Of a DNA stretch of 64,000 nt, positions 20,138 to 33,204 are shown piece after piece. The stretch spans positions 54,002,439 through 54,066,438 of the forward strand of contig NC_063452.1 of assembly GCF_020379485.1 (NCBI RefSeq), in the 5' to 3' direction. The notes under the pieces are model-generated. The model did no database searches and was not told the origin of the DNA. It worked only from the letters and a program-made list of their open reading frames with translations. The stretch's first letter is position 1; the number at the start of each line of letters is the position of its first letter. Both the position numbers and the translations under genes were made by a program. The stretch is from Brassica napus. Taxonomy: Eukaryota; Streptophyta; Magnoliopsida; Brassicales; Brassicaceae.

Positions 20138-22949
20138 ATGAAAGGCTTCATAGACTGGGTTTTCGATCTATCCAACTCCATGGCATCCTCATCTAGACCC
20201 CTTTTGGGGAGTGCCCCTTTCTCCCGAGACCATGAAGCACACGATTCCCAGTGTATGATATCCTCTCTCTCTTTCCTTCAATTTTCTATTAGTCTCCTGA
20301 AAAAAATAAATGATTGTTGCAGCTGACTTTTTTTGGGTTTATATTTTTCAATGGGTTCAACATTATGGGATGTGTGTGGACTTACTGTTACGGTGTTACC
20401 TCTTTAACTTATCTACTTGGCCTCTTCTTATGCACTATGGCCATATCCTCTTTGTACCCTTCACTGTTTTTTTTCTTCTATTATCAACTGCCACTTTCTG
20501 TTGTCTACTTTAATTTGGTCTAAATTGCTTCCAAAGATTTTATGGCTTTATAGAATCGAATTAACTTTGCTTTTTGATACTCTACCCAATTTGCTTAGAC
20601 TGATACATTGTTGATTATTTGATTCTTCCCAAAAGTTTCTGTTCTTGCTGTTTATTTGTATGTTCCCTTTGACTGAATGACTAATAGTCTCTTTTTTTTT
20701 TTTTTTTTTTAGCTCAAGACCCTGCTTTACCAGAACCAGTGGCACGCTCTGAACCACCATGTTCGACCAGCGGCGATGTAGAAACTCATCCTCCCATCTC
20801 TCAGCAGCAAACTCCACTAGAAAGCTTGCACCAGTCTAGTCTTGATCTTAACGACAAGAAACACAACCCACTAGCAAAGATCGGTGACCTCCAAGTACAG
20901 TTCTTACGCCTCGTTCAAAGATTCGGACAGTCACAGAACAACATCCTAGTCTCCAAGGTTCTATACCGAGTATACCTCGCGATGCTGATACGAGCCGAGG
21001 AGTCAGAACTGAAAACAGTCAAACTTAAGCAAGACAAAGCCAAAACTCTAGCGAAGGAGCAAGAATCGTCCGGCGTACCGGAACTTGATTTCTCTATTCG
21101 AATCCTAGTCTTGGGGAAAACAGGCGTTGGCAAGAGCGCGACCATAAACTCTATCTTCGGCCAGTCCAAAAGCGAAACCGATGCTTTCCAACCCGCCACG
21201 GATCGCATAGAAGAGGTTAACGGAACCGTTAACGGAGTTAAAGTAACGTTTATCGACACCCCTGGCTTACACCAACCTTCACCTTCCAGCGCAAGGAAAA
21301 ACAGAAAGACTCTGCTGTCTATCAAGAGATACGTCAAGAAGCGTCCGCCTGATGTGGTTCTCTACTTGGACCGCCTTGACACGATCGACTTGCGATACAG
21401 TGATTACCCTCTCCTGAGCCTTATAACTGAAACCTTGGGTGCAGCGTTATGGCTTAACACGATTCTTGTAATGACGCATTCTTCAGTCGCTTCTGAAGGA
21501 CGTAATATGAACTACGAGTCGTACGTTGGCCAGCGCATGGATGTGGTTCAGCACTATATACATCAGGCTGTGTCTGATACGAAGCTGGAGAACCCTGTGC
21601 TGTTAGTTGAGAATCATCCAAGCTGTAGAAAGAATCATGCCGGTGAGTGTGTTCTTCCGAATGGATTAGTGTGGAAGCCTCAGTTTATGTTTCTGTGCGT
21701 TTGTACCAAGGTTCTCGGCGATGTACAGTCTCTGCTGAGGTTTCGTGACAGCATTGGTTTGGGACAGGCGAGTGGTACACGAACAGCTTCTCTTCCTCAT
21801 CTTCTTTCGGTTTTTCTGCGGCGGCGTTTATCGTCAGGTGGAGATGAAGCGGAGAGGGAGATAGACGAGCTTATGGATTCGGAGTTGGAGGAGGAGGAGG
21901 AGGATGAGTATGACCAGCTGCCTGCGATCCGGATCCTTGGGAAAACCCGGTTCGAGAAGCTGTCAAAGTCTCAGAAGAGAGAGTATCTCGATGAGCTTGA
22001 TTACAGAGAAACTCTTTATCTCAAGAAACAGTTGAAGGAAGAATGTAGAAGACGAAAGGATGAAAAGCTTAATGAAGAGGAAGAGGAAAAGAGTGACCAA
22101 GCAGCTGTTCCGTTGCCGGAGATGGCTGGTCCAGACAGTTTTGATTCTGATTTTCCTTCACACAGATACCGATCCATTGCCTCTGGTGACCAGTGGCTTG
22201 TGAGACCTGTCTATGATCCTCAGGGATGGGATCACGATGTTGGGTTTGATGGAATAAACATTGAGACAGCTGTAAAAGTGAAAAAGAATCTGTTTGCTTC
22301 AGCTAACGGACAGGTGTGCAGAGATAAGCAACGCTTCACCATCCACTCCGAGACTAACGCAGCTTACACTACAGACTCTAAATTACAAACATTCTCCGTA
22401 GCTGCCGACGTCCAGTCATCAGGAGACGATCTTGTCTACACGTTTCACGGCGGCACGAAGCTTAAAACATTTAAGCACAACACAACAGATCTCGGAGTTG
22501 GTTTGACATCTTTTGGCGGGAAGTACTACTTAGCTGGAAAGATTGAGGATTCCTTGATGGTTGGGAAGAGGGTGAAGTTAACAGTAAACGCAGGTCAGAT
22601 GAACGGTTCAGGGGGAACAGCACATGGAGGGAGCTTTGAAGCTTGTATCAGAGGGAGAGATTACCCGGTGAGAAACGAGCAGATCGGTGTGACGGTGACG
22701 GCTCTGTCTTTCAACAAAGAGCTAGTGTTGAACTGGGGGTTACAGACTCAGGTTAGACCAAGCCGGGACACGAACGTAGACGTTAGCGTAAACATGAACA
22801 ACAGGAAAATGGGGAAGATAAACGTGAAACTCAACAGCTCCGAGCACTGGGAGATCGCGTTGATCTCAGCGTTTACGCTTTTCAAGGCGTTGATACGGAG
22901 GAAGAAAGCTGTTAGTGAAATAACAAACGAAAATGAGGAAGAGTTGTGA
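20138..22949 (+). CDS. TOC90: TOC90-like preprotein import GTPase of the chloroplast outer envelope
   Basis: Exons 20138-20252 and 20713-22949 give 783 aa (Arabidopsis Toc90 about 793 aa). It is a member of the Toc159 receptor family, which binds transit peptides at the plastid outer membrane as part of the TOC complex. Seen: a short N terminus without the long acidic A-domain of Toc159/132/120, a P-loop GKTGVGKS at about 173-180, a switch DTPG, a GTP-base motif region (THSS), an acidic linker (EEEEEDEYDQ), and a C-terminal M-domain ending in the conserved HWEIALISAFTLFKAL segment. The start MKGFIDWVF matches the family. A start at 20739 would use GTG and discard the first exon, so it was not chosen. 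The intron ends in a long T tract just before the acceptor AG. Confidence 0.93.
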
Positions 22950-23454
22950 GTGTTCTTGTTCTCCTGGTTTCTCTTTAGGTAAAAAGAAAATGATATTTTG
23001 GACATATGAATAGATAACCCGACGATGTGTACAAGAGATGTAAGCGATGTTTTGAAGACAAAACAGGAATATCGCATGCACATTTGCTTCCATTGTTGTA
23101 TGTAATAGTCTCGTTTTGTTGGTCCAGTACTCCAGTTCAGTGTCATGTTTATGTGGTTCGTTAGAATAACCTTTGGGCTCTCTCAAATATGTTGTCAAAA
23201 AGCTTTGGGAGTATTTAGCCGATTTTTAAAAAGAAAATCACTTTTTTTTGGGGGAAAGATTCATTAATATGTTTACAGAAACTATAAAAACAAATCATTA
23301 TATAAAAATCTGCAATATATTATAAGAAAAAAACTAAAATGTGCAACTGATGATGCACTTATTTAAAAAAAAAAAAAAAGTTCAGAAAACATTTCCATAA
23401 ATCAGAAAAATGGGAGTTGTTTGCTACGAAGGGCATAAGTTATTAGATGGACCA
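22950..23454. other. TOC90 3' UTR and short spacer
   Basis: About 500 bp. The first 200 bp should be the TOC90 3' UTR. The rest is AT-rich with A tracts and has no supportable ORF or repeat. Confidence 0.5.
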
Positions 23455-23654
23455 AGATAGTACGGGCCTATAGGGTTATACAGACTTACTCTTATTTATG
23501 ACGGCCCAAAGTAATCATATGGGCCAAGTCGTAGAGGCCTTTTAACTCTAGGGTTTTCGTTTATTCAGCGCATCCTCTTTATAAATCAATTCTGCAAACC
23601 TCAGTACACCCTCCGCAGTTTTTTTTGTCTACAGAGAAAACCTAAGTTGCAACC
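23455..23654 (+). promoter_or_regulatory. Ribosomal-protein-gene promoter: site II motifs, telo-box, TATA
   Basis: Several GGCCC/GGGCC cores, the site II elements bound by TCP factors, lie close together: GGGCC at about 23464, GGCCC at about 23503, and TGGGCC at 23520-23525. They are followed by a telo-box (CTAGGGTTT, 23548-23556) and a TATA-like TTTATAAAT at about 23578. Clustered site II elements plus a telo-box are the known architecture of plant ribosomal-protein promoters and drive expression in dividing cells. The motifs are seen; the regulation is inferred from family knowledge. Confidence 0.7.
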
Positions 23655-25009
<1,355 letters not shown>

Positions 25010-26910
25010 AGCTCGTTGTCTGCTTGAAAGCTTTATGTTTTTTTCATGAAACATGTTTGAGTTTTCAGTTTAGTGTCTGAGAAGCCTATGTTTTGGATTT
25101 AGCTTTGCTATATGGTATTTCATAAACTCCCGTCGTTACAATGTGATTTGTCTCGTAATTTTTGTTTAATTTAAAAACGTCTTTGATGAAAATTTGATCA
25201 CTGTGGCATAAAATCGGTTTTGTTTGTGTATCCTCCATTTTCACCAAGGAGCAATAACCGTGAAGCAAAATGCCAATGAAACAGAAATGAAACATCGACG
25301 TACTATATTATTATTGCATCTGTATCTTTCAAGCAAAGACGGAAAGTATTTCACTGATTCATTTCCCTTAAATATATTTCTTTTATCATTCTGCCAGCGA
25401 TGAGCATTTTGCTAAGCAAGGAATCATATAATTGCCTCTCGTAGACAACAGACATGGATCATATAATTGCCTCTCTTTATTTTTTGTCGTCATGTTTACG
25501 CTCGAGGAAGTGGTAATCCGAAGAACCTTTCCACCTGTCTCTTGTCTGACTTACATGAGCGAACGTAACGCCGTCAACACGAGCCTAATTAGCAAGAGAG
25601 GTCAGCTCGGATGTAACAGTTTCCAGATATATTAGCAGTGACGAAATCTACTGGGCTCTATATATTTGCTTTGCATCATTTGACATATGACTCCCAAGAC
25701 CATCTTCAACACTTGAAACCTTTGTAACGACGGTGTTGATAAATTGAGTTAATCTATGTGGCATCAACACCCATTGCAAAATCTCAACCGTTTAAACTTC
25801 TTTTTTTTTTGCTCAGCGCTGCCACGTGTCGTTTTCTGATTGGTTGCGCAGATTTTTTTGTTTTTTATCTTCACCCAATAATTCAAATCAATACAAATTA
25901 TATAAAAATTCATGATTTTTTTTCATCTACAAATAAAGACTCGTCTCATTTCATTTGGAAACAGAGAAAATGTCTTTTCTTTATAATCAACTAATTTAGA
26001 ATTTTTTTCCTTTTTTTTTTGTTAAATGGATCCTAATATTAATCATTTTAAAAAGTAATCTAAGTATAATAATTCAAAATAAATATTATTAAAAGTTATG
26101 TTATTTTAGTTTTTAAGTTAATTATTAATATGTAATTATTATGTTGTAAAAAACAAAAATATGAATTAAAAGTTGTGGAGTAGAATATTGAATTTTTTAA
26201 AATAAACCATTGTAGAGGTTTAAAATAAAGTGAGTGTCGAATAAATTAGGTGGAAGAGAGAAGATGATGTGAAATGTTAAAATGAGAAAATAAAGGTGTT
26301 GAAAATGAGGAGAGTGTTGAAACCATTTTACATAGTCTAACAAATAACAAATAACAAATGAAACCATTCTAAAAACTATGCTTTGGTTCTTTGTTAAATG
26401 ACTCAGATCCATCATCGCATATTCTGATCTATGATGCTATAAATATGACTGTAAACCAAATATCTTTTACTTTTATACCAGTCCGATTTAAAATGAATCC
26501 ATATGGAAACACAGGAATAGAAAAAAATACTCGTCAATTGTCACCTAATTAAAAAAAAGAATATTCTTTTTTTTTTGACCAAATAAACCAGTATATACCT
26601 CCTGTCTTCAATCATTTTTAAAAAATTTTAAGAAAGATATTTTTCATTTGACAATTTTCTTTCACTATTAAAAAGGGACCAACACTAAAAATAAAGCGTA
26701 TAACAATAAAAAAAGAGAAAGGTTATTAGGAGCAGAGTTTTGAGCCGTTCGAAGCGGATGCGTGTCCTATGACTCGTCACTACAGCCTGACTAGTTTTGT
26801 CGTCTTTCCCATCAAAAAAGCAATAATAACCAAACGTACGAGATAACCAACGCACATATATTACCAAAATCCCAATTCCATCCATCCATCACACACCATC
26901 TTCTTCTTCG
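25010..26910. other. Spacer between RPS8 and SPS, with a possible MITE
   Basis: Begins with the RPS8 3' UTR. Between about 25695 and 26335 the ends read ACCATCTTCAACACTTGAAACC on the left and, reverse-complemented, AATGGTTTCAACACTCTCC on the right. This is the pattern of a short non-autonomous DNA transposon with imperfect inverted ends; no clean target duplication was identified. The remainder is AT-rich with no supportable gene. The last 50 bp should contain the SPS 5' UTR. Confidence 0.35.
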
Positions 26911-29900
26911 ATGGCCGGAAACGATTGGGTGAACAGTTACCTGGAGGCGATTCTCGACGTGGGCCAGCCTCTCGACGACGCTCGACCTTCGCTTCTCCTC
27001 AGGGAGAGAGGGAGATTCACTCCCAGCCGTTACTTCGTTGAGGAAGTCATCACTGGTTACGATGAGACTGATCTTCACAGATCTTGGGTCAAGGTAACGC
27101 AACGCAACGCACCTCTCTGTTTTTCTTTATTTATATATGCAATCGTGTGAGAGTGATGATCTTCGTGTTTTTTTAAAAAAAATAAAAAAAAATAGGCGGT
27201 TGCAACGAGGAGTCCACAAGAGAGGAACACGAGGTTGGAGAATATGTGTTGGAGGATCTGGAATCTCGCTCGTCAAAAGAAGCAGGTTTCTTTTTATTGC
27301 TTCTTTCTACTTTGGATGCCTATTTTAACTGAGACTGAGATTTGACTGTTCTATTCAAAGGTCCCTAACTTTTTTCTAAAAAAGTTGATTTGATTTTTTT
27401 TTTTTTTAATTTTCTGGAGAATAATTTTAGTAATTGACTGAGTCAGACTTTGATCTCAAAGTTGTTTTGACTCTCAAGTCAATGTTTTTGTTTTGTGTAT
27501 TCTGGTGTACTCTCTGTTTTCAAGTTTCAACCTTTTCAATGTCTTCCTTTTTTTTTGCAACTGGATTTAAAAAAAAAATAATTATAATAAAAAAATGAGG
27601 GATCGTTGAACTATGAATATAGCCTTTGAACTTTTTGATTGATCTTGTACTTTGTGCTTATGATTTTCCTCCATGGGATAGGTCAGTTCTGCACTTGGAA
27701 CAATTAACATTATTTAAAGTAGTGCCAACTCATGCTTTTATGTTTGTGCAGCATGAGGAAAAGGAGGCGCAGAGGCTGGCTAAGCGCCGTCTTGAGCGTG
27801 AGAGAGGTCGCAGGGAGGCAACAGCTGACATGTCCGAGGAGTTTTCTGAGGGAGAGAAAGTAGATCTCCTCAGTGATGTCTCTACTCATGGCACCAAATC
27901 CAGGTTGCCTCGGATTAATTCTGCTGAGTCCATGGAGATTTGGGCTAACCAGCAGAAGGGAAACAAGCTGTATCTTGTTTTGATAAGGTTTGTGCTCAAA
28001 AATAGCCTTTGCTTTCCCCTATTTACTTTCTTGCTTGGAAAACTCAATAGTTTCACCTTCTAGCAACATGTTTACTAGCAAATGATCTCTGCTAATTGAG
28101 AATTTGTAAGCACAGTGGAAAGTTTTTGGAGTGTTCTTGTTTGATTGTTGTTTAAACATTCAGTATTTATGCAGTCTTCATGGTCTCATACGTGGTGAGA
28201 ACATGGAGCTCGGCCGTGATTCTGATACCGGTGGCCAGGTAATGATACGGAAAATTTGAGTGATCGCAATGCGGTATAATGGGTAGGCTAGTAGTCCTCC
28301 TCACTTTGCTTCTTACGTTACAGGTTAAGTACGTTGTGGAACTTGCACGGGCTTTGGGATCAATGCCAGGAGTTTATAGAGTCGACTTGCTCACCAGACA
28401 AGTGTCTTCACCAGATGTTGACTGGAGTTATGGCGAGCCCACGGAGATGCTGACTCCTAGAGATTCTGAAGATTATTCGGATGAGATGGGAGAGAGTAGC
28501 GGTGCTTATATTGTGAGGATACCATTTGGTCCAAAGGATAAGTATATCCCGAAGGAACTCCTATGGCCTCACATTGCTGAGTTTGTTGATGGTGCCATGA
28601 ACCACATCATGCAGATGTCCAGTGTTCTCGGTGAACAAGTCCGTGGTGGGAAGCCTATCTGGCCTTCTGCCATCCATGGACACTACGCTGATGCTGGTGA
28701 CGCTGCTGCTTTGCTATCAGGTGCACTGAACGTGCCTATGATTCTTACTGGCCACTCACTCGGTCGAGATAAGTTGGAGCAGCTTTTGAAACAAGGCCGC
28801 CTTTCTAAAGAAGAAATAAATTCGACTTACAAGATTATGCGTCGAATAGAGGGTGAGGAGTTATCTCTTGATGTTTCTGAAATGGTGATAACTAGCACGC
28901 GGCAGGAGATTGATGAGCAATGGAGGTTGTATGATGGTTTTGACCCCATATTGGAGCGTAAACTGCGAGCAAGGATCAAGCGGAATGTGAGCTGCTATGG
29001 ACGGTTCATGCCTCGCATGGTTGTAAGTTACTTACGCCTTAGCTATTCTCTTGATCTTCAGTGTTCAACACTGCCAGAAATATATGCTTTTAAAGGTTAG
29101 ATTTTAGTGCTAAGAATTAGGAGGCCTTGGCTAGCAACAAACTATTGGTTAATATAGTTAATACTCTAATTTTCTTGTAAGAGAATCATGCTTATCTATT
29201 ATCTATAAATGTCAGTTTTAATGTTTGTATTACATTCGAGTGTTTCTAGGATGTTGGCGAAAAATAATGTCTTAAGGTGGGAGAATGATCTTTCTTTGCC
29301 TTGTTAGAATGGTTGCGTGGTCTTCTGTAGTATCATAAAAAAATGATTCCTGTTTATTTATTTTTTGCTTCAGAAAATTCCACCTGGGATGGAGTTCAAT
29401 CATATTGTCCCACATGATGGTGATATGGAAGATCCAGATGGGAATGAGGAACATCCAACTTCTCGAGATCCACCAATATGGGCTGAGGTTCTTACTTGAA
29501 TATAACATCTACTTGTTCTCAATATCTTTCTGTCAAGCAGTTTACTCGACCTCCATATTCTATATGTGATGCAGATAATGCGTTTCTTTTCAAATTCCCG
29601 AAAGCCTATGATACTTGCCCTTGCGAGGCCCGACCCAAAAAAGAACATCACGACGTTAGTGAAGGCATTTGGAGAATGTCGTCCACTGAGAGACCTTGCT
29701 AACCTGGTATGTAAATGTCGTACAGGGACTTTTGTTTAGGTTTTTCTCTTTAACACTTTGGTTGTTTACTTTATGTTTCTGTTTTGATCACCATTTTGTT
29801 CTACTCATCTTCCATATCTCTGGTTTGCAGGCTCTTATTATGGGTAACCGTGATGGGATTGATGAAATGTCGAGCACGAGTTCTTCTGTTCTGCTTTCTG

Positions 29901-32032
29901 TTCTGAAGCTAATTGACAAGTATGATCTCTACGGCCAAGTTGCGTACCCTAAACATCACAAACAGTCAGATGTTCCAGACATATATCGCCTAGCTGCAAA
30001 GTCTAAGGTACTCTTGGCAGTTCATTATAAGTTATAACTATGTCATCCTACTTTATTCAAGATCATTAGATGTATTGTCGTCTTTAGTTTCTTGCGCTGT
30101 TCACCATTAAAACAATGCCTCCAACACTTGATCTGTCAGTTATTGCTAACTGCTGTATATTATGATGCTTTCACATGTTTGATCCCAACGGTTCGACACT
30201 ACTTAGGATGCTTCTTTAGATTCTTCTCTTTAGTAGATTTATTCTGTGCATGGACTCTTTGCAGGGTGTTTTCATCAATCCAGCTTTCATTGAACCATTT
30301 GGACTTACTCTGATTGAGGTATTTTTTTCCTTATTCCACGGTCAAATGTGATTGTTTCATGACCCATTCTTGTAATAAAATGTGTTTATTTTTTTCCTTC
30401 TAGGCTGCAGCCCATGGTTTGCCGATGGTAGCTACAAAAAATGGTGGTCCTGTTGATATACACCGGGTATGTATATTCTTACTATAAAACGCTCAAGACT
30501 ATTACATACCTTCTTGTTTTTTATAATATATAACCTTGGAGATTTTCTTCTAGGTTCTAGACAATGGTCTCCTTGTGGATCCTCATGATCAGCAATCCAT
30601 TTCTGAAGCTCTTCTTAAGCTTGTTGCTGATAAGCAGCTGTGGGCAAAGTGTAGGCAAAACGGGCTGAAGAACATTCACCAATTCTCTTGGCCAGAGCAT
30701 TGCAAAACTTATCTATCTCGCATAACCAGCTTCAAGCCAAGACACCCCCAATGGCAAAGTGATGACACCGGTGATAATTCAGAGCCTGAGTCACCCAGTG
30801 ATTCTCTGAGAGACATACAGGACATATCTTTGAACTTGAGGTTTTCATTTGACGGTGGAAGTGGCAACGACGGTTCCATGAATCAAGAAGTGAGCTCCAT
30901 GGACAGGAAGAGCAAAATCGAAGCTGCCGTTCTAAACTGGTCTAAAGGCAAAGACAGTCGCAAAATGGGATCACTGGAGAAGTCAGAGGTCAACTCCGGA
31001 AAGTTCCCAGCGGTTCGGAGGAGGAAGTTTATTGTGGTGATTGCTCTTGATTTTGATGGGGAAAGAGACACGCTAGAGGCTACAAGAAGGATTCAAGAGG
31101 CAGTTGAGAAGGAAAGAGCCGAAGGAACCGTTGGGTTCATATTGTCAACGTCTCTAACAATCTCTGAGATACAATCTTTCTTGGTCTCAGGGGGTTTAAA
31201 CCCTAATGACTTCGACGCCTTCGTATGCAACAGCGGGAGCGATCTCTACTACACATCTGTCAACTCGGAAGATGGTCCTTTCGTTGTTGACTTCTACTAC
31301 CACTCCCACGTTGAATATCGCTGGGGTGGTGAAGGGCTGAGGAAGACTTTGATCCGTTGGGCGTCTTCTGTTAACGAGAAAAAATCTGAGAATGACGAGC
31401 AGATTGTCACTCTTGCTGAACATCTTTCGACTGACTACTGCTACACCTTTGCTGTCAAAAAGCCTGCAGCGGTAAAGTTTAAATCAGGCGCACCATTATT
31501 AAGAAATCTTCTTAGCTCTGTGTTATAAGTTGGTTTGTTTTTGTTTTTTTATTCTCAGGTGCCTCCGGTGAGAGAGCTCCGTAAGCTGCTGAGGATCCAG
31601 GCCCTGCGTTGTCATGTCGTTTATAGTCAGAACGGTACTCGAATAAACGTGATACCTGTGCTGGCTTCTCGTATACAAGCCCTAAGGTACGTACAAAACT
31701 TGTGGGACAAGTAAGTAACTTTCTAGAGCATTGTTCTTACGAATGTGTTGCGGTGAACCAGGTACTTGTTCGTTCGGTGGGGCATTGACATGGCGAAGAT
31801 GGTGGTGTTCGTGGGAGAATCAGGTGACACAGATTACGAAGGATTGCTCGGAGGACTTCACAAGAGCGTTGTTCTAGAGGGGGTATCGTGCAGCGCAAGC
31901 AACGCCTTGCACGCTAACAGGAGCTATCCACTCACTGATGTGATCTCTTTAGAGAGCAACAACGTGGTCCACGCACGCGTGGACTCGGATGTACGTGATG
32001 CCCTGAAGAAACTAGAGCTGCTCGAAGACTGA
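26911..32032 (+). CDS. Sucrose-phosphate synthase, family A (SPS1F/SPSA1-like)
   Basis: Cytosolic enzyme that makes sucrose-6-phosphate from UDP-glucose and fructose-6-phosphate, the controlled step of sucrose synthesis. Exons: 26911-27093, 27196-27285, 27752-27987, 28175-28238, 28324-29022, 29374-29487, 29575-29706, 29831-30007, 30265-30318, 30404-30466, 30554-31471, 31559-31686, 31762-32032. They total 3,129 nt, 1,042 aa (Arabidopsis At5g20280 about 1,043). Seen: the start [18 protein letters not shown]; a regulatory R-x-x-S site at 145-148 (RINS), equivalent by position to the light/dark-controlled serine of spinach SPS; the GT-B glycosyltransferase core including DTGGQVKYV and the [16 protein letters not shown] nucleotide-sugar site; and a C-terminal sucrose-phosphatase-like domain starting with [12 protein letters not shown]. 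No frame break was seen. Confidence 0.95.
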
Positions 32033-33204
32033 AACGCATCTCCAGTCGTTTATGGTTTGGTACCAAATGCGAACTACTATCTATTTTCTTAGACCACATG
32101 GTTTGGTTTGTTTTTTTGTTTCTTTGTAACTTTGGTCGTACATAAGCTGCCGGAAATACCGAACTCTTCATATTTGTTGTCTTTTTGACACCCACCGGGT
32201 CTACTTAATTTGTGCAACATGTATTGTAATAATAAAAAGAAAAGAAGAGATTCCGGTGTTTAAATGTTATTAACAGATAAATGAAATATAAAAAACCATT
32301 CCTTCAGGTTTTTCACCAGGCAAGCACATGGTAGTTATCCTAAATAAAAGCTTTGTAAAGATGTTGAGCTAGTAGTCTTTGAAAAGCTGTCATTGTCTTC
32401 TCAAATATATTTAACAAAGACAAGCTACCTTTTAACAAGTATTTTATAAAATCGAGTTTTTCCAGTAAATATGGACACGTACGTAGAGACTCGAGTCAAG
32501 GCGTACCTGAATTGGTTTTGTAGGGGTGCTTCAGGGGTGAACTTTTTTGGGAAACTTAGACGGCCGACTAGACGTTCCTTGTTAATTTTTTTTCCCAAAA
32601 AGGCTTCAACAAAAATAAATCTTTAAAGACTATTATTATGAGCAGTAACCTTGCCTCTTGATCAGTATTCTTTTTTTCTTTGGTAAAACCTGTTGACTAG
32701 TATTATTTGATTTTAGATGATTATGTTATAGTAAGAGACATAGTTGATTGAAACAACAAATTATCACTTTAAACCGAAAATGAAAAGAGAGATTTTTCAC
32801 AGGTTGATCAAAATGTTTTCCAATCTTTATTTATTTCTTCTTTTAATATACAAATTATGATTTTTTTTTATTTGAGGAAGAAATAGCATAGCCCTTTTTT
32901 TATTCTGTATATAGCGAATTTTTTATAAGAATACATTGGCTCAAATTCTAAATCTATTCTGGAGTTACTTTATTTTTATAAAATAATAAAATTATAAATA
33001 GTCTAAAATCATATTATTTTTACTTAAGGATGTGATTTTTGTATGTTAACACGAGACTTAATAAAACAACGTTTAATTATTCACAGTATTTATGCCGAGC
33101 TACTGAGACAAAAAATGTGAAAAACATATAGGTTACAACATTTTTTATATAAAACATGATTTTTTCTTTAAAATAATATGCTATACATCAAGAAAATGTA
33201 AGCT
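32033..33204. other. SPS 3' UTR and AT-rich spacer
   Basis: The SPS 3' UTR probably ends near the AATAATAAAAAG sequence at about 32227. The rest is AT-rich, with no ORF or repeat boundary I can support. Confidence 0.45.

Noticed and set aside
20739..20741. Start codon of TOC90 at 20739
   Set aside because: The triplet there is GTG and lies after a splice acceptor. The upstream exon 20138-20252 supplies the family-typical N terminus.
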